Positions 24,889 to 33,967 are shown, counted from the stretch's first letter. The stretch: 64,000 nt of DNA from PFJX01 sp031426815 (GCA_031426815.1 JASJPG010000011.1:1-64000); one strand, 5' to 3'. Numbers and translations: made by a program. The notes: a model not told the origin generated them from the letters alone.

Positions 24889-26589
24889 TCACTCGTCCAC
24901 CTGGTGCGTCACGCGCATCGCTTCGGCAACGCTGGTGACGCCTTCGCGCACCAGTCTGAGCGCTTCGTCGCGCAGGGTCTGCCCGATCAGGCGTTGCTGG
25001 GCAGCAAGGCGGAAGGCGCTGGTGTCGCCGCGGTTGAGCAGGGTGGCGAGTTCGGCATCCAGTTCGAGCAATTCGTAGATGCCCTGGCGGCCGTGGTAGC
25101 CGGTGTGGTTGCAGTGGCTGCAGCCCTTGCCCTTGCGCGTGCTGCCGGCGTCCATGCCAGCGGCGATTTCATTGCGCAGCCAGGCGCGTTCGTTGGCATC
25201 CAGTTCGGCCGGCGCGGCGCAGGACGGGCACAACTTGCGCACCAGGCGTTGCGCGACGATGCCGGCCAGGCTGGTGGCCAGCAGATAGGCCGGCGCGCCC
25301 ATGTCCATCAGGCGGGCGGCGGCGGACGGCGTGTCGTTGGTATGCAGCGTGGACAACACCAGGTGGCCGGTGAGCGCGGCACGCAGCGCGATCTGGGCGG
25401 TTTCCGCATCGCGCATTTCGCCGAGCAGAATGACGTCCGGGTCTTGCCGCAAAAAGGCGCGCAGGGCTCGCGCGAAAGTCAGGTCGATCTTGTCGTTGGC
25501 CTGCACCTGGTTGATGCCGGCGAGGCGATATTCGACCGGGTCTTCCACGGTCAGGATCTTGCGTTCCGGCGTGTTGAGATCGGCCAGCGCGGCATACAGC
25601 GTGGTGGTCTTGCCGGAGCCGGTAGGGCCGGTGACCAGGACCAGGCCGTGCGGCCGGTGGATCAGTTTGGTGAAGCGCTCGAAATGGCTGGCGGTCATCG
25701 CCAGATCGGCCAGGCCGGCCGAGCCGCTGCCGGTGAGCAGGCGCAGCACGGCGGATTCGCCGAACTGGGTCGGTACCGTCGACATGCGCACGTCGATGGC
25801 GCGCTGCTTCAGGCGCAGCATGAAACGGCCATCCTGCGGCAGGCGTTTTTCGGCGATGTCGAGATCGGCCATAAGTTTCAGGCGCTGAATCAGTGCCGGC
25901 CCGATCTTGCGGTCGGCCTCGGTGGCGATGGACAAGACACCGTCGACGCGGAACCGGATCTGCAGGTTGCGTTCCTGCGGTTCGACATGGATGTCGGAAG
26001 CGCGTACCTGCAAGGCGTCTTCGAAGATGGTCTGCAGCAAGCGCACGACCGGCGCTTCCTCGGCCGACTGCGTCGCCGCCAGCGCGCCGAAATCGATGAT
26101 GTCGTCGCTCAGTTCGTCGGTGAGGTTGCGCGCCAGTTCGCTGATTTCCTCGGTGCGGCGATACACCCGGTCGATGAACTGCGCCAGCTCGCCTTCGTTG
26201 GCCACCGCCAGTTCGATGTCGCGGTTGAGGTAATGGATGATTTCGTCGAAGGCGAACAGGTCGGTGGGATCGGCCATCGCCACCAGAACCTTGTTGTCGC
26301 GCTGTTCCAGGACGATGGCGCGGAAACGGCGCGCCAACTGTTCCGGCAACAGGCGCACAATCTCGGGCCGCACATGCACCTGGCGCAAATCGAGAAAGGG
26401 AATGTTGAGCTGGCGTGCGATGGCGCCGGAAATTTCGTCTTCGGTAACGAAACTGTTCTCGACCAGCACGCGACCGAGTTTGCGTCCGGATAGCCGCTGC
26501 TTCTCAAGCGCCGTGCCGAGCTGCTCTTGAGAAATAAGCTTTTGCTGTACCAGAAGATCGCCTAAACGGATCTTCTCAGGCCGCGCCAT
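24889..26589 (-). CDS. mshE: MSHA assembly ATPase MshE (GspE/PilB family)
   Basis: A 566-residue hexameric ATPase powering pilus extension. The N-terminal MshEN domains begin RLGDLLVQQKLISQEQL; in Vibrio MshE such domains bind cyclic di-GMP. Walker A is GPTGSGKTTTLYAAL, the Asp box is RKILTVEDPVEYRL, Walker B is DPDVILLGEMRDAETAQ, and the His box is LVLSTLHTNDTPSAAARL. A tetracysteine zinc site lies at CPSC and CSHC. It is the first gene of the run and is divergent from trmL across 63 bases. The MshEN domain suggests c-di-GMP control of the pilus. Confidence 0.94.
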   Translation of the reverse strand: MARPEKIRLGDLLVQQKLISQEQLGTALEKQRLSGRKLGRVLVENSFVTEDEISGAIARQLNIPFLDLRQVHVRPEIVRLLPEQLARRFRAIVLEQRDNKVLVAMADPTDLFAFDEIIHYLNRDIELAVANEGELAQFIDRVYRRTEEISELARNLTDELSDDIIDFGALAATQSAEEAPVVRLLQTIFEDALQVRASDIHVEPQERNLQIRFRVDGVLSIATEADRKIGPALIQRLKLMADLDIAEKRLPQDGRFMLRLKQRAIDVRMSTVPTQFGESAVLRLLTGSGSAGLADLAMTASHFERFTKLIHRPHGLVLVTGPTGSGKTTTLYAALADLNTPERKILTVEDPVEYRLAGINQVQANDKIDLTFARALRAFLRQDPDVILLGEMRDAETAQIALRAALTGHLVLSTLHTNDTPSAAARLMDMGAPAYLLATSLAGIVAQRLVRKLCPSCAAPAELDANERAWLRNEIAAGMDAGSTRKGKGCSHCNHTGYHGRQGIYELLELDAELATLLNRGDTSAFRLAAQQRLIGQTLRDEALRLVREGVTSVAEAMRVTHQVDE

Positions 26590-26652
26590 AAGCGGACTCC
26601 ACGATTAAATTTGCCCGTAAATTAACGACTTAGCTTCTATATCTCAAGTTAT

Positions 26653-27117
26653 ATGTTTGACATCGTTCTGGTTGAACCGGAAATCCCCCCGAATACCGGC
26701 AATGTGATCCGCCTCACAGCCAATACCGGTTGTCGCTTGCATCTGGTACAACCCTTAGGGTTCGATCTGAGCGACAAGCAATTGCGCCGCGCCGGCCTGG
26801 ACTATCACGAGTATGCGGAACTGATCGTGCATCCCGACTGGCCGGCATTGCTGCGGGCCATCGCGGGCCGTCGCCGCTTCGCTTTCACCACCAAGGCGTC
26901 GCGTCCCTACGCCGAAATCGCATTTCAGCCGGGCGATGTCTTCGTGTTCGGCCCGGAAACGCGCGGCCTGCCCGCCGAGCTGCTTGCCGACTTCGCCGCC
27001 GATGCGCGTCTGCGTCTGCCGATGCTGCCCGGCCAGCGCAGCCTGAACCTGTCCAATGCGGTCGCGGTCACGGTATTCGAGGCCTGGCGCCAGCAGGGTT
27101 TTGCCGGTGCCATCTGA
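26653..27117 (+). CDS. trmL: tRNA (cytidine(34)-2'-O)-methyltransferase TrmL
   Basis: A 154-residue SPOUT methyltransferase acting on the ribose of the wobble base in tRNA-Leu isoacceptors. It opens MFDIVLVEPEIPPNTGNVIR, the family hallmark. VFVFGPETRGLPAELL and LPMLPGQRSLNLSNAVAV form the knotted SAM-binding site. No obvious ribosome-binding site precedes the ATG. It begins a plus-strand run with the TPR gene, yggX and ubiE. Confidence 0.94.
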   Translation: MFDIVLVEPEIPPNTGNVIRLTANTGCRLHLVQPLGFDLSDKQLRRAGLDYHEYAELIVHPDWPALLRAIAGRRRFAFTTKASRPYAEIAFQPGDVFVFGPETRGLPAELLADFAADARLRLPMLPGQRSLNLSNAVAVTVFEAWRQQGFAGAI

Positions 27118-27174
27118 AACTTGCGCTAGCGCGACTCGCCCCCATCCTTTCGATCTCTATCCACGGATATCGCC

Positions 27175-27501
27175 ATGAACGCACTGGAAACCTTCGAAAA
27201 AATGTTGGCCTCGGGCAAGGACAGCGTCTTGCTGCGTTATTCGCTCGGCAACGAGTGCCTGAAACTAGGCCGTCTGGACGCTGCGCGCGTGCATCTGCAA
27301 GCCGCGCTGGCGTTCGACCCGCACTATTCCGCCGCCTGGAAGCTGCTCGGCAAAGCGTTGAGCGAGGCCGGTCTGCTGGCCGAGGCGCGCGAAACCTATC
27401 GCCAGGGCATCGCCACCGCCGAAGCCAAAGGCGACCTCCAGGCCGCCAAGGAAATGACGGTTTTCGCCAAACGGCTCGACAAGCAACTCGCCAGCGAGTG
27501 A
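27175..27501 (+). CDS. Small tetratricopeptide repeat protein
   Basis: A 108-residue all-helical protein with about two and a half TPR units: LRYSLGNECLKLGRLDAARV, LQAALAFDPHYSAAWKLLGK and AGLLAEARETYRQGIATAEA. No signal peptide is seen. It lies 57 bases after trmL and 76 before yggX, co-oriented. A role as protein-interaction adaptor is inferred from the fold only. Confidence 0.75.
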   Translation: MNALETFEKMLASGKDSVLLRYSLGNECLKLGRLDAARVHLQAALAFDPHYSAAWKLLGKALSEAGLLAEARETYRQGIATAEAKGDLQAAKEMTVFAKRLDKQLASE

Positions 27502-27577
27502 TGCTGAAGGTTCGACGCAAACCCACCCAACGGCTACCATCCGAAACATCCAATTCAATTTATGCAGGAGCAAGAAA

Positions 27578-27844
27578 ATGGCACGTATGGTTCAGTGCGT
27601 AAAACTCGGCCGCGAAGCCGAAGGCATGGATTTCCCGATGTTGCCCGGTGAACTCGGCAAGCGCGTGTTCGAGAACGTCTCCAAGGAAGCCTGGCAGGGC
27701 TGGATCAAGCTGCAGACCATGATCATCAACGAAAACCGGCTCAATCTGGCCGATGCCCAGCATCGCAAATACCTGATGGAACAGGCCGAGAAATACTTCT
27801 TCGGCGAAGGCGTCGGCGCACCGGAGGGCTTCAAGCCGCATTGA
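27578..27844 (+). CDS. yggX: Oxidative damage protection protein YggX
   Basis: An 88-residue protein of the YggX family, linked to protection of Fe-S clusters and Fe(II) trafficking. MARMVQCVKLGREAEGMDF with the conserved early cysteine, then PGELGKRVFENVSKEAWQGW, are diagnostic. AGGAG lies a few bases before the ATG. It ends two bases before ubiE, so the two are probably cotranscribed. Confidence 0.94.
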   Translation: MARMVQCVKLGREAEGMDFPMLPGELGKRVFENVSKEAWQGWIKLQTMIINENRLNLADAQHRKYLMEQAEKYFFGEGVGAPEGFKPH

Positions 27845-27845
27845 T

Positions 27846-28583
27846 ATGTCCGACAAACAAACCCATTTCGGCTTCAAGACCGTCGCCGAGGAAGAAAAAG
27901 CCCGCAAGGTCGCCGAGGTGTTCCATTCCGTCGCCAACCGCTACGACGCGATGAACGACCTCATGTCGATGGGCCTGCACCGGGTCTGGAAACGTTTCCT
28001 GGCCTTGCATGCGCGCATTCGGCCCGGCCACAAGGTGCTCGATATCGCCGGCGGCACCGGCGACATTGCGCGTTTGCTGGCGCAGGAGGCCGGCCCGACC
28101 GGCGAGGTCTGGCTGACCGACATCAACGGTTCGATGCTGGGCGTCGGCCGCGATCGCATGATGGACAAGGGCCTGATGTTGCCGGTGGCCCAGTGCGACG
28201 CGGAAAAACTGCCGTTCCCGAGCGATTACTTCGATCTGGTCACGGTTGCCTTCGGTTTGCGCAATATGACGCACAAGGAAGTCGCTCTGGCCGAAATGCG
28301 CCGCGTACTGAAACCGGGCGGCAAGCTGATGGTGCTGGAGTTTTCCAAGGTCTGGAAACCGCTGGCGCCGCTGTACGACCTCTACTCGTTCCAGATGCTG
28401 CCGCGCATGGGCGAACTGGTCACCAAGGACGCGGAAAGCTATCGCTACCTGGCCGAGTCGATCCGCATGCACCCGGATCAGGAAACGCTGAAAGGCATGA
28501 TGGAAGCGGTCGGTTTCCAGCGCGTCGACTACTTCAACATGACCGTCGGCGTCGTCGCCTTGCACGTGGGCTACAAGGTCTGA
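27846..28583 (+). CDS. ubiE: Ubiquinone/menaquinone biosynthesis methyltransferase UbiE
   Basis: The C-methyltransferase of ubiquinone and menaquinone synthesis. The 245-residue sequence shows FGFKTVAEEEKARKVAEVFH and VANRYDAMNDLMSMGLHRVW (UbiE signature), the SAM site VLDIAGGTGDIARLLA, and a second signature near FGLRNMTHKEVALAEMRRVL and KPGGKLMVLEFSK. It starts one base after the yggX stop. A strong bidirectional hairpin follows its stop codon. Confidence 0.95.
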   Translation: MSDKQTHFGFKTVAEEEKARKVAEVFHSVANRYDAMNDLMSMGLHRVWKRFLALHARIRPGHKVLDIAGGTGDIARLLAQEAGPTGEVWLTDINGSMLGVGRDRMMDKGLMLPVAQCDAEKLPFPSDYFDLVTVAFGLRNMTHKEVALAEMRRVLKPGGKLMVLEFSKVWKPLAPLYDLYSFQMLPRMGELVTKDAESYRYLAESIRMHPDQETLKGMMEAVGFQRVDYFNMTVGVVALHVGYKV

Positions 28584-28600
28584 CGCGGTTGCGCTAATGA

Positions 28601-28630
28601 AAAAAAGGCCACGCGAACGTGGCCTTTTTC
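28601..28630. terminator. Bidirectional rho-independent terminator between ubiE and the OmpA gene
   Basis: Stem GGCCACG (28607-28613), tetraloop CGAA, stem CGTGGCC (28618-28624). It is flanked by A-runs on the left and T-runs on the right, so it can terminate ubiE on the plus strand and the convergent OmpA-like gene on the minus strand. Confidence 0.9.
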
Positions 28631-28645
28631 AATTCCGGTTGCAGC

Positions 28646-29758
28646 TTAGTTCTGGCTGCGCAACTCCACCCGTCGATTCTTGAGGCGGCCGTCGACGCTG
28701 TCGTTGTCGGCGATCGGCTGGGTTTCGCCGTAACCCTTGGCACTCAACCGCTCGGCCGCCACGGCCTTAGCAATGAAGTAATCCAGCACGGCCTTGGCGC
28801 GACGTTGCGACAGATCCAGGTTGTGCGCATCGCTGCCGGCGCTGTCGGTATGACCGGCAATTTCGACCATCAGGCCGGGATAACGCTTCAGCGTAGCGGC
28901 GGCATCGTCCAGGATGGCCGCGGCGTCGGGACGCAAAATATCCTTGTCGGTGTCGAAATTGACGCCCAGCAGGCTCAGCACTTTCGGCAACGAGCAACCC
29001 TTGCTGTCGACCCGGTCGCCGGCCAGCGTGGCCGGGCATTGGTCGGCGCTGTCGACGATGCCGTCGCCATCACTATCCAGATCGCAACCCTCACTGTTGA
29101 CCTTGTTGCCGGCCGGGGTGGTCGGGCACTTGTCGAGCGCATCGACGACGCCGTCGCCATCGCCATCCAGTTCGCAACCTTGCGCATTCACCGTGCGGCC
29201 GGCCGGGGTGGTCGGGCACTTGTCGAGCGCATCGACGACACCGTCGCCATCGCCATCCAGTTCGCAACCCTGTGCGTTTACCGAGCGGCCGGCCGGGGTG
29301 GTCGGGCATTGGTCGAGCGCGTCGACGACACCGTCGCCGTCGCCATCCAGTTCGCACCCCTTGGCGTTGACCTTGCGGCCGGCCGGCGTATTCGGGCACT
29401 GGTCGAGACGATCGACCACGCCATCGTTGTCGTCGTCGAGTTCGCAGCCGTGCGCATCGACCTTGGCACCCTTCGGGGTGCCTGGGCAGCGATCCTTGTC
29501 GTCGGCGACGCCATCGCCGTCGCTGTCGGCGACTTTGGCCACAGGTTTGGCGGCCAGCGGGCCCACGCACGGCGCATCGAGTATGCCGCGACCGGGGCAG
29601 CCGATGGTCTTGAACAGCTCGTGGCCGGAGGTCATGCCACTTGAACTGGATGCATTCGAGGGGTTGTAGTAGGGCGCGTCGGCAGCCTGGACAGGCATGG
29701 CGCCAGTGGCGAGCAGGGCGGCGCTGAGGCTGCTCAGTAAAGTTGATTTGATACGCAT
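28646..29758 (-). CDS. OmpA-family outer-membrane protein with calcium-binding TSP3 repeats
   Basis: 370 residues. A signal peptide ends near VQAADA. Residues about 75-250 hold six acidic thrombospondin type 3 repeats of about 32 residues (core DGDGDGVVDALDQCP, TTPAGRSVNAQGCEL), each with two cysteines and DxDxDG calcium ligands. The C-terminal OmpA-like domain (VNFDTDKDILRPDAAAILDD, EIAGHTDSAGSDAHNLDLS, RLKNRRVEL) binds peptidoglycan. There is no N-terminal beta-barrel like that of E. coli OmpA. The repeats are near-identical at the DNA level from about 29090 to 29360, so the copy number may vary between strains. Confidence 0.9.
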   Translation of the reverse strand: MRIKSTLLSSLSAALLATGAMPVQAADAPYYNPSNASSSSGMTSGHELFKTIGCPGRGILDAPCVGPLAAKPVAKVADSDGDGVADDKDRCPGTPKGAKVDAHGCELDDDNDGVVDRLDQCPNTPAGRKVNAKGCELDGDGDGVVDALDQCPTTPAGRSVNAQGCELDGDGDGVVDALDKCPTTPAGRTVNAQGCELDGDGDGVVDALDKCPTTPAGNKVNSEGCDLDSDGDGIVDSADQCPATLAGDRVDSKGCSLPKVLSLLGVNFDTDKDILRPDAAAILDDAAATLKRYPGLMVEIAGHTDSAGSDAHNLDLSQRRAKAVLDYFIAKAVAAERLSAKGYGETQPIADNDSVDGRLKNRRVELRSQN

Positions 29759-29824
29759 GGCTGGTCTCCTTTTTATTTGACCTCTTGATGCCGCGCGGTC
29801 GCGCGACGGATTACCCCGGAATCT

Positions 29825-30538
29825 TTACTTCAACAAGCCGAACACCTTGCCGAGCAGGCTACCGGCGTATTGGCTCGGATTGGCGCGCAGACTGCGTTCT
29901 TCCTCGCCGATGCGGCTGTAAATACCGTCTAGTGCTTTCTTGTTGACATAGCTTTCGACGGTGCCTTGTTCACTCTTGATACCGAACTTCGCCAACGTAC
30001 CCGCCAGCGAATTGTAGGAACGAGCGAGATCGCTCTTTTCCGTAACCGACTTGACGACCGGCAGCAACGTCTCTGCCAACTGACTTTCGGTGGTCTTGCG
30101 AAAATAGTCGGTCGCCGCGCTGTCGCCCCCGGTGAGGACGGACTTGGCATCGTTGACCGTCATTTTCTGCACGGCATCGAGCACCAGTCCCTGCGCTCGC
30201 GGTGCGGCGGTCTCTGCCGCCCGATTCATCGCCAGCACCAGATCGTCGACCTTTTTGCCGTGCCCCAGGCTGCGCAGAATGCGTTCGGCCTTGGCAAAAT
30301 TTTTCGGCAGACCGATCTTGCGCCGGGGGTCGGCGAAGTAGCCATTCTCCTTGCCCAGCGCGGCGATGGCTTTGCGCGCGCCTTGCTCCAGGCTTTCGCG
30401 CAACGCTTGTGCGGCTTCCGGCCCGCTGATCGCCTTGAGCAGATCGGCGGTGTCGGATTGAGCCTGCGCGCGCGTGCCGGTCAGGCCGAACCAGGGCAAC
30501 AGCAAGCAGATTTGTAGAAAACGACGGCGCGGGTTCAT
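29825..30538 (-). CDS. DUF4197 exported protein
   Basis: 237 residues from the ATG at 30538 (ATGA overlap with mscL). A Tat-like or Sec signal (MNPRRRFLQICLLLPWFGL) precedes an all-helical domain of the DUF4197 family: LRESLEQGARKAIAALG, ENGYFADPRRKIGLPKNF, VLTGGDSAATDYFRKTTESQ, SYVNKKALDGIYSRIGEEE. The function is unknown. Coupling to mscL is probably only positional. Confidence 0.85.
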   Translation of the reverse strand: MNPRRRFLQICLLLPWFGLTGTRAQAQSDTADLLKAISGPEAAQALRESLEQGARKAIAALGKENGYFADPRRKIGLPKNFAKAERILRSLGHGKKVDDLVLAMNRAAETAAPRAQGLVLDAVQKMTVNDAKSVLTGGDSAATDYFRKTTESQLAETLLPVVKSVTEKSDLARSYNSLAGTLAKFGIKSEQGTVESYVNKKALDGIYSRIGEEERSLRANPSQYAGSLLGKVFGLLK

Positions 30539-30948
30539 TTTTTCAGGGCATCCCGGATTTCGCGCAGCAGAACGATGTCTTCCGGCGTCGGCGCGGGCGC
30601 CGCCGCCTCTTCCTTGCGTTTGAGCCGGTTGATGGCCTTGACCGCGACGAAGATGGCGAAGGCGATGATGGTGAAGTCCACCATGCTGTTGATGAAGGCG
30701 CCGTATTTGATCAGCGGCGCGCCGGCCTTTTCGGCCAGCTCCAGACTTTCGTACGAGGTCGCACCGAGGTTGAAATAGAACTGCTTGAAATCGACGCCGC
30801 CCAGCGCCGCGCCGACCACCGGCATGACGATGTCCTTGACCAGGGAATCGACGATCTTGCCGAAAGCCGCGCCGATGATCACGCCGACGGCCAGATCGAC
30901 GACATTGCCGCGCATTGCGAAGGCCTTGAATTCCTGCATGAAGCTCAT
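30535..30948 (-). CDS. mscL: Large-conductance mechanosensitive channel MscL
   Basis: 137 residues. MscL pentamers open under membrane tension to release solutes in hypo-osmotic shock. The sequence begins MSFMQEFKAFAMRGNVVDLA with VGVIIGAAFGKIVDSLV as the pore helix TM1. TM2 is MVDFTIIAFAIFVAVKAINR, and the C-terminal helix ends EIRDALKK. The length fits the family. An 87-base gap separates it from nadA. Confidence 0.96.
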   Translation of the reverse strand: MSFMQEFKAFAMRGNVVDLAVGVIIGAAFGKIVDSLVKDIVMPVVGAALGGVDFKQFYFNLGATSYESLELAEKAGAPLIKYGAFINSMVDFTIIAFAIFVAVKAINRLKRKEEAAAPAPTPEDIVLLREIRDALKK

Positions 30949-31035
30949 GCTTCCCTCCCATTCGTAAAGTCAGGCTGCGCCGATAAGAACATATGCGGCA
31001 GCGCTCGACTGTGAAATTGCTCACTCTCAGGGTAG

Positions 31036-32115
31036 TCAATCGCCACTCATGCCGGCGATGCTGATGCCGGTCTGGCCGGCGAATTCCAGCATCCGATTGA
31101 TCGAGACCACGGCACGCCGGCCGATCGCCGGGTCGATGTGGATTTCGTTGGCGCCGGTTTCCAGCACGTGCAGCAGGCCTTTCAGCCCATTCACCGCCAT
31201 CCATGGACAATGCGCGCACGACACGCAAGTAGCACCAACGCCGCCGGTAGGCGCTTCCAGCAGGGTTTTGCCGGGCGCGGCGAGATGCATCTTGTGGAAG
31301 ATGCCGTTGTCGGTCGCGACGATCAGGGTTTGCTGCGGCAATTCCGCCGCGGCGCGGATCAGTTGCGTGGTCGAACCGACCACATCGGCCAGTGCGATGA
31401 CCTCAGCCGGCGATTCCGGATGCACCAGCACGGCGGCGTCCGGGTATTCCGCTTGCAGAGCGCGGATGCCTGCCGCCTTGAATTTTTCATGCACCACGCA
31501 GGAACCTTGCCAGAGCAGCATGTCGGCGCCGGTGGCCCGCTGCACGTAATCGCCGAGATAACGGTCCGGCGCCCAGATCAGCTTCTTGCCTTGCGCGGCC
31601 AGATGCGCCACCACCTTGACCGCGATGCTGGAAGTTACCATCCAGTCGGCGCGCGCCTTCACGGCGGCGGAGGTGTTGGCATACACCACCACGACGCGGT
31701 CCGGATGCGCATCGCAGAAGCGGCTGAAGTCCGCCGCCGGGCAGGACAGGTCGAGCGAACACTCGGCATGCAGGTCCGGCATCAGCACGCGTTTTTCCGG
31801 ATTCAGGATCTTGGCGGTCTCGCCCATGAAGCGGACGCCGGCGACGGCCAGTGTCTTCGCTTTGGCGGCATGGCCGAAGCGCGCCATTTCCAGCGAATCG
31901 GACACGCAGCCGCCGCTTTCCTCGGCCAGCTTCTGCAACGCGGATGAGGTGTAGTAATGCGCAACCAGCACCGCATCCTGTTCGATCAGCAAGGTCTTGA
32001 TGCGGGCGGTCAAGGCAGCCTGCTCGCCGGGCGCGAAGACTTCCTCGATTACGGGCGGAACGTCGATGACCGGGCAAGCGGCGGGAATTTCGGGGTTCAA
32101 AGTATCTGTACTCAT
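31036..32115 (-). CDS. nadA: Quinolinate synthase
   Basis: NadA condenses iminoaspartate with dihydroxyacetone phosphate to quinolinate using a 4Fe-4S cluster. 359 residues from the ATG at 32115. Motifs in order: LVAHYYTSSALQKLAEESGG with a cluster cysteine next (GGCVSDS), GVRFMGETAKILNPEKRVLM, the WQGSCVVHE cysteine, and CVSCAHCPWMAVNGL with the third. HPESPAEVIALADVVGSTTQ is typical. It diverges from hda, with a short promoter-sized gap of 107 bases between them. Confidence 0.95.
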   Translation of the reverse strand: MSTDTLNPEIPAACPVIDVPPVIEEVFAPGEQAALTARIKTLLIEQDAVLVAHYYTSSALQKLAEESGGCVSDSLEMARFGHAAKAKTLAVAGVRFMGETAKILNPEKRVLMPDLHAECSLDLSCPAADFSRFCDAHPDRVVVVYANTSAAVKARADWMVTSSIAVKVVAHLAAQGKKLIWAPDRYLGDYVQRATGADMLLWQGSCVVHEKFKAAGIRALQAEYPDAAVLVHPESPAEVIALADVVGSTTQLIRAAAELPQQTLIVATDNGIFHKMHLAAPGKTLLEAPTGGVGATCVSCAHCPWMAVNGLKGLLHVLETGANEIHIDPAIGRRAVVSINRMLEFAGQTGISIAGMSGD

Positions 32116-32222
32116 GGCGTCATTTGGTCGCTGGATACGGCGCCTGTCAAGCGGTGCGACAACCCAGTTGCGTCGGAGTTGCATCGGAATGCGACCCAGG
32201 CGCGCTGGTAAACTCACGCGCC

Positions 32223-32903
32223 ATGCAAGTTCAGCCCCCCAACCAACTGATTCTGGATATTCGCCCGGACACCCCGCCCGGTTTTGACAATTTCCTGCCC
32301 GGCGCCAACGCTGAAGCGCTGGCCGCCGTGCGCGAACACGCCGCCGGGAGCACGCGGGAACCTGTTTTGTATTTGTGGGGTGAAGCCGGCACCGGCAAAA
32401 GCCATTTGCTGCAGGCCTGGTGTCGCGCCACCGGAGCGGCTGCCGTTGCACCGCTGCCGGAACCGCCGCAGGCGCTGGTCGTGGTAGACGATGTCGACCG
32501 CCTCGATGGCGCCGACCAGATTCGCCTGTTCAGCCTGATCAATGCGGCGCGCGAAGGCGATGGCCGCGTGCTCGCCAGCGGCCCGATACCGCCGGCGCAA
32601 CTGCTCGAAATGGCGGGCCTGGATTACCGCCCCGACCTGGCCACCCGCTTGGCGCAGGGCCTGGTATTCCGGCTGCAACCGCTCAGCGACGCCGACAAAC
32701 GCGCGGCGCTCTGCGTGCGAGCCGAGTCGCGCGGCTTACGCTTGCCGGACGAAGTGGTGCGCTATCTGCTCACCCACTGTCGCCGCGACCTGCCCCACTT
32801 GCTGGCGCTGGTCGATCTGCTCGACACCCATTCGCTGAGCCGGAAACGACCGGTTTCCTTGCCGTTGTTGAAAGAAATCCTGCAGCAAAACCTGACGCCA
32901 TGA
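32223..32903 (+). CDS. hda: DnaA inactivator Hda
   Basis: 226 residues from the ATG at 32223. A DnaA-like AAA protein that acts with the sliding clamp to hydrolyse DnaA-bound ATP. MQVQPPNQLILDI at the N-terminus includes a clamp-binding-like QxxL element. FDNFLPGANAEAL follows, with Walker A WGEAGTGKSHLLQAW and Walker B ALVVVDDVDRLDG, plus YLLTHCRRDLPHLLALVDLL. It overlaps the next gene by ATGA. Confidence 0.9.
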   Translation: MQVQPPNQLILDIRPDTPPGFDNFLPGANAEALAAVREHAAGSTREPVLYLWGEAGTGKSHLLQAWCRATGAAAVAPLPEPPQALVVVDDVDRLDGADQIRLFSLINAAREGDGRVLASGPIPPAQLLEMAGLDYRPDLATRLAQGLVFRLQPLSDADKRAALCVRAESRGLRLPDEVVRYLLTHCRRDLPHLLALVDLLDTHSLSRKRPVSLPLLKEILQQNLTP

Positions 32904-33961
32904 AATTATTGGCGGCGATCAGCCAGCACGGGCTTGGCCACCTGGCGCAGGCCGCGCCGGTGCTGAACGCGCTGCGCACGCTGCAACCGGACCTTGCCTT
33001 GACGATCTGGTCCGGCCTCGACGCCGCCAGCCTGCAGGCCCGCATCGAAGGGCCTTTCGTCCATCGACATGAGGCCGCCGATGTCGGCCTGATCATGCAC
33101 GATGCGATGCAGGTCGATCTGGCCGCCAGCCAGGCCGCCTACCGGACATTTCATGCCGATTGGAGCGGGCGGCTGCGACGCGAGGCCGACTGGCTGCGCG
33201 CGCAAGCGTTCGACCGGGTATTTGCCGACGTGGCCTATCTGCCGCTTGCCGCCGCCGCGCTGGCCGGCATCGACAGCGTTGCGCTGTGTTCGCTGAACTG
33301 GGCCGACATCGCGCGCGCCTATCTGGCCGAACGAGCGGGAAACGACGGGATGTTCCGCGAGATGAACGCGGCCTACGCCAGCGCCGGCATCTTCCTGCAG
33401 CCGGCACCGTCCATGCCGATGGCGTGGTTGCCGCGTCGTCAGGCGATTGCGCCGATCGCCGCGCGCGGACGCAATCGGCAGCAGGAACTGCGCGAGAAAT
33501 GGGCGCTGCCGGCAAGCAGCAAACTGGCGCTGATCGGCTTTGGCGGCATCGGCTACCGCAGCAAGGGCAGCTTGCCGGCAGTGGCCGATGTGGTCTGGCT
33601 GGCGCCGGACGATTGGCCATCGGTTCAGGCCGGCGTCATACCATTCAGCCGCGCCAGCATGCCTTTCCTCGATCTGTTGGCGTCCAGCGACGTGCTGATC
33701 ACCAAAGTGGGTTACGGCAGTTTTGTCGAAGCGACGGCACATGCCGTGCCGGTGCTCTATCTGGATCGGCCGGATTGGCCGGAAACGCCTTGGCTGGCGA
33801 CCTGGCTGGCCGAAAACGGCAATGCCGCCGCGATGGCGGAATCCGATCTGTTTTCCGGTCGGCTCGCCGCGCTGCTGGCGGAAATCTGGCTGCAGCCCCG
33901 CAAGCCGGCTATCCAGGCCGACGGAGCGATGCAGGCAGCGCGCCTGATGCTGGCGCGCTGA
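32900..33961 (+). CDS. GT-B-fold glycosyltransferase-like protein
   Basis: 353 residues. The N-terminus MKLLAAISQHGLGHLAQAAP resembles GT-B glycosyltransferases and the N-half of bacterial arabinokinase-like proteins. A second Rossmann half begins near KLALIGFGGIGYR. FLDLLASSDVLITKVGYGSF is a donor-nucleotide-binding pattern seen in MurG-like and UGT-like families. No signal peptide is present. Translational coupling to hda (ATGA) is notable, but the acceptor and product are unknown. Confidence 0.6.
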   Translation: MKLLAAISQHGLGHLAQAAPVLNALRTLQPDLALTIWSGLDAASLQARIEGPFVHRHEAADVGLIMHDAMQVDLAASQAAYRTFHADWSGRLRREADWLRAQAFDRVFADVAYLPLAAAALAGIDSVALCSLNWADIARAYLAERAGNDGMFREMNAAYASAGIFLQPAPSMPMAWLPRRQAIAPIAARGRNRQQELREKWALPASSKLALIGFGGIGYRSKGSLPAVADVVWLAPDDWPSVQAGVIPFSRASMPFLDLLASSDVLITKVGYGSFVEATAHAVPVLYLDRPDWPETPWLATWLAENGNAAAMAESDLFSGRLAALLAEIWLQPRKPAIQADGAMQAARLMLAR

Positions 33962-33967
33962 AAAGGG

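Noticed and set aside
24904..26493. 529-residue plus-strand frame opposite mshE
   Set aside because: The opposite strand encodes all GspE/PilB motifs. This frame has no recognisable domain and the usual antisense composition.
9612..26589. Type II secretion locus
   Set aside because: ATPase, platform and secretin are shared with T2SS, but MshI/J/K/M/N, MshA/C/D/O/P and MshQ identify an MSHA type IV pilus.
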